Shown here piece after piece: positions 48,720 through 60,649 of a DNA stretch of 64,000 bases (positions within the stretch are counted from its first letter, which is position 1; every line of letters starts with the position of its first letter). Under the pieces are notes generated by a model that ran no database searches, was not told the DNA's origin, and saw only the letters and a program-made list of their open reading frames with translations. This DNA comes from Aphrocallistes beatrix (lineage: Eukaryota; Porifera; Hexactinellida; Sceptrulophora; Aphrocallistidae), in contig OY725489.1 of assembly GCA_963281255.1 (NCBI GenBank), positions 6,634,523 to 6,698,522 on the forward strand, read 5' to 3'. The position numbers and the translations under genes are program-made.

Positions 48720-49890
48720 TCAGCGTATCAGCGTTATCCCAACTTACAGGAACTAGATTGATTAGACAGGAAAACCCAAACAGTAACATGGAATATGACA
48801 AAGTCAACAATGTGGCTGCGATAATTACTCGAGACTGTTTAATGTTGAAGCCAAAGTTGGGATTGAATTAACCACATATGTAATACCCATTTGCCTCAGT
48901 CGTGCATAATGTTACTGACATCTCCATCCATTTCCTATGGCAATGAAGCCTCAATGGTACGAAGCATAAAACTGAAGTTTAATTACCCTCAAAGTTTGGA
49001 GTTCCCACTCCCTTCCAAATCAGTATCATGTATGAACTCCAGTAAGTTGAGTTTATTTCTTCACTGATACTTTTGTTCCATTAGTAACTTGTAATGGTTA
49101 TTCAAAAAAATGGATAACTGGGCTGACCATTGCAGACAGAGTGACTTTGAGAGACCTGTTGCGTGAGATTCTGACCCGCATGGGATTTGACCCACTGCTA
49201 GCTTTTTCATGCTAGATTAAGTATCATTCGATTATCGAGTTATCTCTTGACTAATGTCATTCCTCTGGAGATCAAGGATTCAAGTGATCGTTATGAAAAA
49301 AAAAGAATTTTGTCTGAAGCTGCAGAGTGTATTATCTCCGGAACAACAAACTTGTAAAGGTAGAGTTAAAATACGACGGCGTTATTCAAACTAGCTTTTA
49401 TCTATCCTTTGCTATTATTGAATCCTGGTCACCAATACTTTCGCTTCGATGTTTTTCAATTTTACTATATCTGTGGTGGTGGATTATTTTACTAACCATG
49501 CGAATCGAATGTATCAATTCATTTTTACTGTCCATATTTTAGAGTGTGGGAAGAACGAAGTCGTGAAATACGTTGAGGTTCCACTTGAATCCGACATCAA
49601 TACAATGATATCATCAGCTTCTCCCATGATGCTACTCACGCTGTGTATACAAATGCCATATATCTTTGTCATGGACACCTGAAACTTATAAATATAAAGC
49701 TAATTTAATAGTATCTAAAGAATAAACAAGAGAATACGCTCCTCTTTACTAACTTGAACAAAACGTCTGGTATACACGTACATTGGCATTATTTGTTATT
49801 CACCAGCTTCAACGTAGTGGAAACTCTAAACTAGTTAAATTAGCTGTGTACTCCTTTTTTGCCTAACGTCACAATTAACCTATTGGATAA
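48720..49890. other. Degraded stretch between Gypsy and Ginger remnants
   Basis: No clear gene. SVVVDYFTNHANR (about 49465) resembles an integrase-core phrase, so part may be a decayed exon of the downstream element. Confidence 0.35.
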
Positions 49891-49904
49891 ATGTGAAAGT
49901 ATCA

Positions 49905-51045
49905 GGTGGCATACTTAGGAAGATATTTTTAATGTATAAGGAATTTCAAGATTTCAACTCACAACTTGATGTTGAGCTTAGAAGAACCACCGCTTACCAT
50001 CCACAAAGCAATGGACTCGTTGAAGCGCTCAATAAAATTATCAAGAAGTATGAGTCTTATTTTATTTATCTAACTCCCCTATTATTAGTTGCTCCCTATT
50101 TATTTAATTAACATTGAATTATAGTAAAATTTAGAAACTGGTGAGTAATGGAGATTCAGAATGAACAAGAAAAATTACAACCAGCAGTTTTGTCAGCAAA
50201 TACTCAGAAAAACGATATATAGGGTACACTCCATTCTATCGTATGTTCAGAAGAGATTATGATTCCTCTAACCTTCTCAACTTGATTACCTCATCATCGA
50301 ATAACGACGACCGTTCTGAGCCAAATGGATACGATTCTACTGATCCAGGATTCCCTCCAACTTGATACCCTTCCAATGACCATTGACGAAGCAGATCCCT
50401 ATGAGCTGCCAAATAATGATGATGAGTGGATGAAAAGAAATAGATGGAACTAGTGATACTGACATAATGTTTGCTATCGACAACATCAAAATGGAACAGA
50501 AAAATCAAACACGGGATTTTGACCGTAAACCAAAACGTAATAGGCGAGTAATTCTTATTTTTAGTGTCTGCTGGTTCCAATTACAGAAAGTAATGACAAT
50601 GATGATAACATCACCAGACCATATTTTCCCAAAGAAACTTTGCAATTCGCATAAACTCCCACACATTCAAAATATTTTCCGTTGACGTAAATTCAATTCA
50701 TCTCATGACTCAAATCTTCATTTGCAGAATGGCGACTGGGGACACAGTGCAGTGTCCCCGATATCGCGGATGTCTCCTCCCAGGAATTTTCTATACCACT
50801 AAGTAGCCAAATTTAGGTCGCAATTCGAGAAAGGAGACGAAGTACTTGTACTATCAAGAAATCCATATCAAAAAATCCAACATCTGCTCGGAACCAAAAA
50901 TGCAAAGAGATATCTTGGACCACATTTAGTAGATAGAGCGACATCAAGCCATATAATTGCACATACACATTTCACAGCAAAAAGACAACTAGGATACCAA
51001 TCCACTTTTCTCGAATATATTATAAACGTACAAATTCCACAGTAA
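49905..51045 (+). pseudogene. Second Ginger-type integrase, degraded, with kept intron positions
   Basis: Exon-like blocks match the intact Ginger gene at 16185-19885: FQDFNSQLDVELRRTTAYHP and NGLVEALNKIIKK (catalytic Glu) followed by donor GTATGAG near 50047; GYTPFYRMFRRDYDSSNLLN (from about 50220); and after acceptor TTTAG near 50815, EKGDEVLVL and KRYLGPHLVDRA (GPY/F-like). The intron after NK-I-(I/L)-K and the phase at the GPY/F exon agree with the other gene, so they share ancestry. The upstream core and any OTU part are absent or unreadable. Confidence 0.7.
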
Positions 51046-51239
51046 GTTAACGCTTCCGTATACAACCATTGTATGTATTACGTAAGAATGGAAAATGGTT
51101 TATGGTCAGTTATTATCATAAACTGTGATATATATATATATATATCTACTCGGGTATATCAATATAGTTAAAATAAGTGTCTAACATCAGTGACACAACT
51201 ATTTGAACCCGATGCATTTTTAAAATTCAAATTTTGCGC

Positions 51240-51713
51240 TACTATAGGTTATGATACTTCAACTTTTCTCCAATTCAAATATTTGGTATCTTAAGAAACT
51301 TCATTTGACAATCGGATATCTCTTAATTGATATATATCCTTAATTTCGACCGAGCCTTTTCGCTAAAAAGTGAAAATTTTTACATTGCCACCTGATTTAC
51401 TGAATTTAGTCAAAATTTACTATATTTTTTGACTTTTTTCTGACGTGTTCATTAAAACTTTGAAGAGGTTAATCAATTTGAATATTTGTACGGTAATATT
51501 TAAAGTATTAGGTTTAGAGCTTATATTATGGTGACATAAAGTTTATTGAATAAACAAATTCTGAGAACGAAATTATAAAGTTTGTGAGGATTGTCATTTT
51601 AACTATAAGTGAATACCGCATACATCACTAAGTCATTTATTCATGGTTCAAAACAACATTAAATTAATATTAACAATCTAAATTCATTATGATCAATTTT
51701 GGAATTGATAGAA

Positions 51714-51744
<31 letters not shown>

Positions 51745-52090
51745 GGATCAATTGTCAATCCAACATGTTATTATATCTGAAAATTTCAAACTTTTCAACT
51801 AAATATACTGCACGAAAAAGAAAGAATTGTGAAAAATAAACATGTAAGCTTTTACCACAAATTTTTCGGACTCGTACATTCTGATCCATGGTATAATTAA
51901 AATCAGTGAAAAGTGTATACAAACTTCTAATGCGAATATGTTATCCATAGTTTAAGGTATGGCTCCATTGAGTTCAGACACCAAAGACGAAAATGTTGAA
52001 AGACCACGAAATTGAGAAGTCATTGCCACGTCTATGTAATTAGAAATTTCAGTTTTGCACACTCAACCAATTTGGGTCATTGAAGGCTGA
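51240..52090 (-). repeat. Dispersed repeat, inverse of 38340-39170
   Basis: Inverse match over most of its length, with an inserted TA microsatellite near 51715-51740. No gene. Confidence 0.6.
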
Positions 52091-52284
52091 GAATAAAACT
52101 ATAGTAGATGTAAATCAACATGCCCCAGAAACATATACTACCATCCACCAAATCAGTGCGGAAGTTAGCATGCCTCCGCAATGAGGAAAGACCCCACGAG
52201 TTGCGTTTTTGCAATTTCTGATTAGAGAGTTTAGTCAAGGAAGTCCGGTGTCCTAGGTCACGGACTTCTTAAATACACGGACTT

Positions 52285-52680
52285 TCAACTTCATTTTACG
52301 GCAAAATTAGCGTAGACTGAGAATTAATATCGATGAGTTACGTTTGATACATTTGACACCACATTTTTGGTGATAAATGTATTATTGTTGAATAGGAAGT
52401 AGCATATGCTGATTTCATTGGCCATATTGAAATACTTGAAATATTTGTGGTTTTTGAGTTTCTGCGGTTTCAACACCTTCCCATATATGGTAATCCCGTT
52501 AATAATCCGTATTTGGTTAGAGTTAGACATGTCAAATGTACTATTGTTGGATATTAAGTCATACATAAGGTGTCATATGAGCGTATCGACTGATCTTAGT
52601 TATGTCTGACATTTTTGATTCCGCGGTTTTCACACCACCATATATCTTTACTATTGAAACTATTAATCTATATAATATAT
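52285..52680. repeat. Left arm of a 2.8-kb inverted structure
   Basis: Near inverse of 54662-55085 (shared ACACGGACTTTCAACTTCAT, GATTCCGCGGTTTTCACACC). The arms enclose four GC triple-hairpin copies. Confidence 0.8.
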
Positions 52681-52682
52681 AC

Positions 52683-53166
52683 AAGCGCGCTTCGCTTGCT
52701 TGCGCTGCGCGGCTGGCGGACACTTTGTGTCCGCCGGAGGATCCCTTCGGTCGCCTGGAGGTGACATGGGTTAATTAAACTGGATATTTCATCTCTAAAT
52801 ATGTCCATCTTAGTTTTAAATCGATATTACTCGAAAAAACACCAAATTTGTCAATTTTAAAAATTTTGATGAGTAATGATGACGTCATAGCAAAGTGATG
52901 AGTCATCATTTTCTGATGATATCATATGTGAGACGTGTTAGGATACAGATTCTATTAAAATTTCGGCCTTCTATCTCCTATAATGGCTGAGTTATGCCCG
53001 AATAACTGTGTTGCTTAACTTTTTAAAATGTGACAATGACGTCATAATTCTATGATGTGTCGACATTTTCGTCTGAGCTCAGAACTTACTGGACCCATAG
53101 CCAAAAGACTCCCAAATGCCAAAAATCAGCCTTCTGCGCCAGGCAGTTTCTTCAATCAATTCGTTA
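52683..53166 (-). mobile_element. GC triple-hairpin family copy D (-)
   Basis: The most symmetrical hairpin block: GCGGACACTTTGTGTCCGC and CGCGCTTCGCTTGCTTGCGC. It ends TTCTTCAATCAATTCGTTAC at a TA microsatellite. Confidence 0.85.
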
Positions 53167-53171
53167 CAGAT

Positions 53172-53237
53172 ATATATATATATATATATACACATTAATC
53201 GAGTTTTAATAGTAAGGACAAGCGCGCTTCGCTTGCT

Positions 53238-53309
<72 letters not shown>

Positions 53310-53310
53310 T
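53172..53310. repeat. TA microsatellites with fragments of the hairpin family
   Basis: (TA)n tracts at 53172-53192 and 53240-53310, with ATTAATCGAGTTTTAATAGT and a partial hairpin AAGCGCGCTTCGCTTGCT (53220-53238) between. Open frames here encode only Ile-Tyr repeats and are not genes. Confidence 0.85.
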
Positions 53311-53805
53311 CTGTAACGAATTGATTGAAGAAACTGCCGGGCGTAGAAGGCTGATTTTTGGCATGTGGGAGTCTTTTGGCTATGGCTCCAGTAATTTTTG
53401 AGTTCAGAGCAAAATGTCGACTCATCATGGAATTATGACGTCATTGTCACATTTTTAAAAGTTAAGCAACACAGTTATTCGGGCATAACTCAGCCATTAT
53501 AGGAGATAGAAGGCTGAAATATTAATAGAATCTGTATACTAACATGCTCCACATATGATGCAACTATCATCAAAAATGATGACTTAGCACTTTGTTATGA
53601 CGTCATCATTACTTATCAAAAATTTTAAATTGACAAATTTGGTGATTTTTCGAGTGATATCGATTTTAAAACTAAGATGGACATATTTAGGGATGATATC
53701 TCCCTTATAATTAACCAATGTCACCCCAAGGCGACCGAAGGGAGCCTCTGGCGGACACAAAGTGTCCGCCAGCCGCGCAGCGCAAGCAAGCGTAGCGCGC
53801 TTGTA
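53311..53805 (+). mobile_element. GC triple-hairpin family copy E (+)
   Basis: Full-length copy with intact hairpins (GGCGACCGAAGGGAGCC, GCGGACACAAAGTGTCCGC), followed by (TA)n and ATTAATCGAGTTTTAATAGT. Confidence 0.85.
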
Positions 53806-53887
53806 TATATATATATACACATTAATCGAGTTTTAATAGTAAGGATATATAGATTAATCGAGTTTTAATTGTAAGGATATATATCTG

Positions 53888-54145
53888 TAACGAATTGATT
53901 GAAGAAACTGTCAAGCCCAGAAGGTATTCAGGGTCAGTTTTTGGTATGTGGAAGTCTTTTGGCTATGGCTCCAGTAAATTCTGAGCTCAGACGAAAATGT
54001 CGGCTCATCATGGAATTATGACGTCATTGTCACATTTTTTATAATTAGAAATTTCTGTTATTCGACCATAACTCAGCCATTTTAGGGCATAGAAGGCTGA
54101 AATTTTAATAGAATGTGTATGAAAGCAAGCGAAGCGCGCTTGTAT
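53888..54145 (+). mobile_element. GC triple-hairpin family copy F (+), internally deleted
   Basis: The normal start is joined about 235 bp later to the last segment, AAGCAAGCGAAGCGCGCTTG, so two of three hairpins are lost. Confidence 0.75.
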
Positions 54146-54207
54146 ATATATATCTTCACTATTAAAACTCGATTAATGTTTATATATATATATATATATA
54201 TACACAA

Positions 54208-54652
54208 GCGCGCTTCTTTGGGCGTTTGAAGTCACAATGATTAATTATATGGGAGTTAACATCTCTAAATACGTCTGTCCTACTGTTATAATCGATATCG
54301 CACAAAAATCACCGAATTGGTCAATTTTGAAAATTCTGATGCGTAATAATGGCGTCATAACGGAGTGATGAGTCATCATTTTTATATGATAGTTGCATCA
54401 TATGTGAGGTATGTTAATATACACATTCTGTTAAAATTTCAGCCTTCTATGCCCTAAAATGGCTGAGTTATGGTCGAATAACAGAAATTTCTAATTATAA
54501 AAAATGTGACAATGACGTCATAATTCCATGATGAGCCGACATTTTCGTCTGAGCTCAGAATTTACTGGAGCCATAGCCAAAAGACTTCCACATACCAAAA
54601 ACTGACCCTGAAAACCTTCTGGGCTTGACAGTTTCTTCAATCAATTCGTTAC
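54208..54652 (-). mobile_element. GC triple-hairpin family copy G (-), hairpin block shortened
   Basis: Ends ACAAGCGCGCTTCTTTGGGCG at the GC side, with the middle hairpin deleted; the other end is normal. Confidence 0.75.
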
Positions 54653-54661
54653 AGATATATA

Positions 54662-55085
54662 TATATATTATATAGATAATAGTTTTAATAGTAAAGATAT
54701 ATGGTGGTGTGAAAACCGCGGAATCAAAAATGTCAGACATAACTAAGATCAGTCGATACGCTCAAATGACACCTTATGTATGACTTCCTATCCAACAATA
54801 GTACATTTGACATGTCTAACTCTAACCAATTACGGATTATTAACGGGATTACCATATATGGGAAGGTGTTGAAACCGCAGAAACTCAAAAACCACAAATA
54901 TTTCAAGTATTTCAATATGGCCAATGAAATCAGCATATGCTACTTCCTATTCAACAATAATACATATATCACCAAAAATGTGATGTGTCAAATGTATCAA
55001 ACGTAACTCATCGATATTAATTCTCAGCCTACGCTAATTTTACCGTAAAATGAAGTTGAAAGTCCGTGTATTTAAGAAGTCCGTG
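54662..55085. repeat. Right arm of the 2.8-kb inverted structure
   Basis: See left arm at 52285-52680. Part also matches 30285-30430. Confidence 0.8.
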
Positions 55086-55099
55086 CCTAGGTGTAGCGT

Positions 55100-55600
55100 C
55101 AGTACCTAAGTTACATCCCTTCTCCTATAACAGCCTCACCCAGACCCACGAAGGCCCCATGAGTTGCGTGTTTCCAGTATGAGTTGCGATTTGTGATTTG
55201 TAAGTTACGACATAAATAATAGGACAAATATTGTTATTTATATTCATTGCTTGAGCCTACAATTGCATCGACATGTGTGGTCTGGCCCTTCCTTCCAGGT
55301 GATGATATAATATAGGAAATATCATTAGCAATTCTAAGAAAAGTGATATGCATATAGGAACGCAATAGATAGTTGATAAATATTACTGAAAAGCATTCCA
55401 ATATTGCAAGTTTAAGGCTGGTCTTTCCCATGGGACACTTGTTTTTTTCGTGAAAATGTGCCCAAATTGCTTTTTTATCATTTTTAGATCCTTATAGGGG
55501 TTCAAAACAATAATTCCGATTTATATAACTCCAGCCCCAATATTTCGCCACTTGTATCACCTGGTGTCGCACTAAAAACGACACATTTTAAAATGCGAAA
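55100..55600. other. Unassigned stretch
   Basis: No gene or repeat recognised. The minus frame 55234-55431 has no family features. Confidence 0.4.
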
Positions 55601-55609
55601 TGTCCCACA

Positions 55610-56470
55610 GCTATAACTTCTTCTAACAGTGCCAGATCATCTTTTGAATTTTTTCACATTCCTGACCGTTGTTAGGAAAAGGCTACGAAAATATTATCCA
55701 CATATGGTCAAAATTAATATCAATTTGCTGGAAATTTAGTGCTGAGCACGAATTCAGTATTAAATAACGACCTGGCATAGTCAAATAAAGTTATAGATAA
55801 GGGATTTCGGCGGATACTATCGGACATGGTCATTTTGGGTCCCCAGTCATAACTGACAACTTTTTCACACTTTTGAAGGTGTCATGATGTGTAAATATTT
55901 GATATGTCATATTTTGAAGTTAAGTACTACTATAAGTTGTTGATTTAGGATGTTTGGATGTTATTTAATACTAGAACACAGTAAAAACTAATGGAAATCA
56001 AGCCTTTCCGAGGAAAATTGCTTTGTAGCCAGTTTTTAGCAAAATCAATGGTTTTGGAAAGATCTCGTCACGTAGAACAAATGTTAGAGACAGACTTTCG
56101 ATATTCTACTTTAGAAAAACGTTAAAATATTTTTCCTCAAGAAAATCTGCTTCTAAATATTGTAGCAACGAAATTGGAGAGAAAAAATTAATTGGTTAAA
56201 ATTGAAAATTATATTCCTATTATTTTCTTTATTCAAACATTTCGTGCAAGAATAATTAAGTAAAAGAGGGATAAGCCATTGAAGTTTCCTTGAATGTCCT
56301 CTATAAATTAGGTGATTTGAGGAAAAAAATTTTCATTGCTTCTTGAGCTCCCGAAAAGTGTATTTTTGCAGATAACTCATCGAAAACAATTTCCACAAAA
56401 AAATTCACGAGAAAACAATGAAAACTTTTTGAGTTAGTTCTGGAAGGAAACACCAACCTTAACATATGTT
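55610..56470 (+). repeat. About 870-bp direct repeat, copy 1
   Basis: Aligns with 58500-59400 in the same orientation. Shared: GGGATTTCGGCGGATACTAT, AGTCATAACTGACAACTTTT, GGATGTTTGGATGTTATTTA, GTTAAAATATTTTTC. No coding capacity in either copy. Confidence 0.85.
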
Positions 56471-56639
56471 AAAGTTAGTGACTTTGAAAATTATTTCAAA
56501 AATTGAAAATTAGACATTTTACATCAACTTAAAATTTGCCAAAACCTAAGTCCTAATTTTAAATATTAAATACCTATGTACTATCGTTTTATATCTAAAA
56601 TTAGACAATTGAAGAAGAATATGAATAGACGTAATATAA

Positions 56640-56720
56640 TTTTAGTGCAGCACCAGTAGGGTAGGGAGATGCCCTTATGGCACGGACGGAGTATCTTATC
56701 CGTAAGTATGTATAAATTCG
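56640..56720 (+). repeat. 5' end of the Helentron-like family
   Basis: TTAGTGCAGCACC followed by GGGAGATGCCCTTATGGCAC and GGACGGAGTATC, as at 32628. The matching 3' hairpin is not found; the fragment runs into unassigned DNA up to about 57110. Confidence 0.6.
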
Positions 56721-57114
56721 AACTTAATAGTAGAAATTTAATTAATTATTCGTAATTTCGTAATCGGTTCCACAAAGTTTAGGTACTGAGGTCAGGGTTG
56801 TATCAACCCATTTTGAGTTTGCAAAATCAACTCAATGAGTTGATCATAGCCGTCATATGAAAGTGAATTGTTGATACCAGTTCATTTGGTACAAATGACT
56901 CGTTCAGAAAATGAGTGGGCAGTAGACAACTCATTTTTTGAAAGAGTTATGGTGAAGGAATTTCCATGAAAAACGACTTGTTTGCCAACTGGGTTGATAT
57001 AGCCCTGACTGAGATAACCTGGAAGGGAGTATTCCGTAAATTAGGCAATTAGAATTCCGGAATCGCAAGTTCTGTAAATTAGGTACTCAAATTTTAACAG
57101 ACTGTGTATATTAA

Positions 57115-57332
57115 TATTTTTCAAAAATGGTATAATTCTCATCAAAAATGATGATTCACCAGTCTGTTATGAGTACATCATTACGCAACCAAAAATTGAA
57201 AAATTGACAAATTTGGTGATTTTTCGAGTGATGTGTTATCTACCTTATAATTAACTGGTGTTAGTCTAGGCGCCTAAAGGGTGCGTCTAGCAAACACAAA
57301 GTGTCTGCCAGCGCCCCGTAGCGCAAGCAAAG
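57115..57332 (+). repeat. GC triple-hairpin family copy I (+), 3' part
   Basis: Only the last about 220 bp are present. The hairpins are substituted (AACACAAAGTGTCTG, GGCGCCTAAAGGGTGC). Confidence 0.7.
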
Positions 57333-57410
57333 GTTAAGGTTGGTGTATCTTTTTAAGGCTGAATTCATACTCAGCACTAGATTTCCAGCAATTTAATATA
57401 TATATTGACC

Positions 57411-58490
57411 CATAGCCTACTGTATATAAGGCCTCACAGTAACTTACGGATTTGGGACTAGGGATGCGGAGGAAGATCGTTGAACAAATACATGAGCTGC
57501 CTTAAATAATTAACAAAGCACAAAAGAGCTTAGGAATGTGTTATCAGCATATATAAATATGGTGTCAAAGTACCCATATCCATTGTTAAATTTTTGATTA
57601 GTCACCATATGGTTGCGCAATAGGTTATATTTGTGACAAATTTTGTGATTTTCAGAGGCCGTTTAAGGGCATTTCTATGTGTTTTTATTGTAAATCTTTT
57701 CGCATAGAACTGAGAAATGAATGGGTTAATACAAAAAATTCGGAATTTTTTCATGGAATGTTAGTACATTCCAGTGTTGCTATGGAAACGTGTTTTGGTC
57801 AGTTGGCGTTATATCTTGAAAACTGCAATGGCTACACATTCAAATGTAATTCCATTTGATAACGAATATACTACTTCCTATTAAGTGATAATATAATTTC
57901 GACCTATAAATTCAATAGTTTATGAGATATTTGACAAATTATCAAATGTGATCAATATGGTACATTGTCAAATATCTCATAAACTATTGAATTTAGAGGT
58001 CGAAATTATATTATCACTTAATAGGAAGTAGTATATTCGCTATCAAATGGAACTACATTTGAATGTGTAGCCATTGCAGTTTTCAAAATATAACGCCAAA
58101 TGACCAAAACACGTTTCCATAGCAACACTGGAATGCACCAACATTCCATGAAAAAATCCAAAATTTTCGTATTAACCCATCCATATCTCAGTTCTATGCG
58201 AAAAATTTTACAGTAAAAACACTTAGAAGTGCCCCTAAACGGCCTCTGAAAATCACCAAATTTGTCACAAATATAACCCATTGCGCAACCATATGGTGAC
58301 TAATTAAAAATTTAACAACTGAAATGAGTACTTTGATACCATATTTATATATGCTGATAATACATTCCTAAGCTCTATTGTGCTTTGTTAATGATTTAAG
58401 GCAGCTCATGTATTTGTTCAACGGTCTTCCTCCGCATCTCTACTCCCAAATCCGCAAGTTACTGTGAGGCCTTATATACAGTAGGCTATG
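57411..58490. mobile_element. P-type foldback MITE, complete
   Basis: 1080 bp, almost entirely a palindrome about its centre near 57950. Ends CATAGCCTACTGTATATAAG and inverse; identical 7-bp duplication ATTGACC (57404-57410, 58491-58497). It carries GGACTAGGGATGCGG about 45 bp inside the left end. Open frames in both arms are mirror copies. Confidence 0.93.
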
Positions 58491-58499
58491 ATTGACCGT

Positions 58500-59400
58500 A
58501 TTTGGAAAAGTATTTTTGTTTGATCGTGCCTAGCAACGGCCAGGGTTTTTTCACACTCTTTGCCGTTGCTAGGAACAGGCAACCAAAATATTCTCCAAAT
58601 ATTGTCAATCTATATATCAAATTGACGGGAATTCAGTGTTGAGCACGAATTAAGTTAAAATAACGATCTGGCATAGTCAAATAAAATTATTGATATGGGA
58701 TTTCGGCGGATACTATCGGACGTGGTCATTTATGGGTCCCAAGTCATAACTGACAACTTTTTCACACTTTTGAAGGTGTCATGTTGTGAAATTTTTTGAT
58801 GCCACATTTCGAAGTTAAGTACTACTATAAGTTGTTGATTAAGGATGTTTGGATGTTATTTAATATTTGGAGATAGAGTAAAACAGATGGAAATCAATCC
58901 TTTCCGAAGAAACTGCTTTGTGGCCTATTTTTAGCACTCAAAAGAATCAATTTTACAAAAGTCGTCGGTCGTAGAGTAAAACCTCGACGGTTTTGGAAAG
59001 ATCTCGTCACATAGATCAAAATGATCTAGACAGATTTTCGATATTCTACTTTAGAAAAACGTTAAAATATTTTTCGTTACGAAATTCTGCTTTAAATATT
59101 GTAGCAGCGAATTTGGAAGAAAAAATTAATTGCCTTTAAAATTGAAAATTCTATTCCTATTATTTTCTTTATTCAACCATTTTGTGCAATAATAATTGAG
59201 TAAAAGAGGCATAAGCCATTGAAGTTTCGTTGAATGTCCTCTATAAATTATGTGATTAAAAAAAAAACAATTTATTTCTTGCTTCTTCAGCTCCCGAAAA
59301 GTGTAACTTATCGAGAACAGTTTCCAGAAAAAATTTAAGAAGAAAATAATGAAAACTTTTTGAGTTAGTTCTGGAAGAAAACACCAACCTTAAAATGCAA
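58500..59400 (+). repeat. About 870-bp direct repeat, copy 2
   Basis: Copy of 55610-56470 with about one base in ten changed and an approximately 70-bp extra segment near 58935-58995. Confidence 0.85.
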
Positions 59401-59439
59401 ACCCTCAAGTTCTAAACGTCAAAACGGTTGCTACGTTTT

Positions 59440-60488
59440 AGGCATTATACGCATTGGAATTAATAACAAAAAGCTAGTTTAGTCTAAAAATAGATATATT
59501 ACATTAATAGAACATGTCTAAATTGAGCAAAACTCATACACGGACGCACACATACGTATAATTGCAACTGCAACTGGAGATCTATTAAAAGGGTCATAAA
59601 TACGATAAATGTGCTCAAAGTAAATAATAAAAATCATTCTACAAAATAAACTTGAAAATGTCTAATAAAATGTTGGGAAAAATGAGTACACATCAACGTG
59701 CATGTAACATCTTCCCTAGTGATGATATCCAGTTCGTGCCAGGAAAGTTACGAATTGGGGAGTGCAATCAGAACATAATAATTGAGAAGAGAGCCGGCCA
59801 AAAGAGTATTCACTTGTCCAGAGACGTCATTGAATACATCTGGAGTGGAGGCGAGAGTAAATAGCTCCAGCTTACATTTCGAACTGAACGAAATACATTG
59901 ACTACCCATATACAAAGAGCATGTTAAACAATATAGTAAAGTTTTCGGTGGAATCCACCGAAGCTAACATTGGAGCAAAGCGGAGGAAAATTCAAGCAAG
60001 AGATTTGCAAGCAGATAAAATGCTCGGCTATCCACAATTAGAGATACTTACTTACTTGTAGTAGACTTTGTATATGTAACAATCATGTACTATGTATGTA
60101 ACAATCATGTGATTCATTGATAATTATGATAGTAATAATAATAATAAAGTACTTGTTGATAATTTAGTAATGGAACTATACGTATATAATGCCATTTGTT
60201 TGCTTCATATATTATTATATCGGATTAATGATCCAATATAATAAAGTAGCACAGTTCTAAAATGAGTACTGGAGTCCACCTGGTGCAAGTGGTGCACAGA
60301 CCTGAGTTTAAAAGAAATCAGTAATTTCCCTGGACTTTCTAAGGAATTCGCATTATAAATATAGAAAATCTTTGAGAGGAGCTTGTAAATATACTCTAGT
60401 AGTCCGAATAAATGAGGGGGGTTAGATTATACGGGAGGGTTGAATTGAAATCAGTTGATGTATCACACAATACATATCATATTATCTA
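59440..60488 (+). repeat. About 1.1-kb interspersed repeat, copy 2
   Basis: Inverse of 9036-10230. Homology stops at ATTATCTA (about 60488), directly before CAGGCGCGGCGGCAG, which suggests the hAT-related DNA that follows inserted into this repeat. Confidence 0.8.
59682..59864 (+). pseudogene. Second copy of the unknown repeat-borne protein
   Basis: Begins MSTHQRACN and follows the 9666-9947 protein with seven substitutions and no indel up to the TAG at 59862-59864, which replaces a Gln codon. The frame continues beyond (LQLTFRTERNTLTTHI), so the stop is a recent nonsense change. Function unknown. Confidence 0.5.
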
Positions 60489-60640
60489 CAGGCGCGGCGG
60501 CAGAGGGGAGCAAGAAAATAGGATTATAGGACTAAGTTTGAGGGTGCTTGGTTCTATGGGCACTCTCGAGTAAAATTGCGAGAGGGTTTTATACATCCCA
60601 GAGGCGGCGCCAGGACGCAGCCACTAGGGGGCCACCTTGG
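60489..60640. other. hAT-like terminal sequences
   Basis: CAGGCGCGGCGGCAGAGG (60489) and CAGAGGCGGCGCCAGGA (60601) both look like hAT 3' termini and lie downstream of the transposase at 60650-63004. I could not find the matching 5' TIR or a target duplication, so the true end is undecided. Confidence 0.45.
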
Positions 60641-60649
60641 GGGCACAAA

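Noticed and set aside
50690..50780. GGGGACACAGTGCAGTGTCCCC-like hairpin as another hairpin-family copy
   Set aside because: Only one short palindrome, without the neighbouring two hairpins or the AT-rich body.
53116..53428. ORFs rich in Ile-Tyr repeats
   Set aside because: Translation of (TA)n microsatellites.
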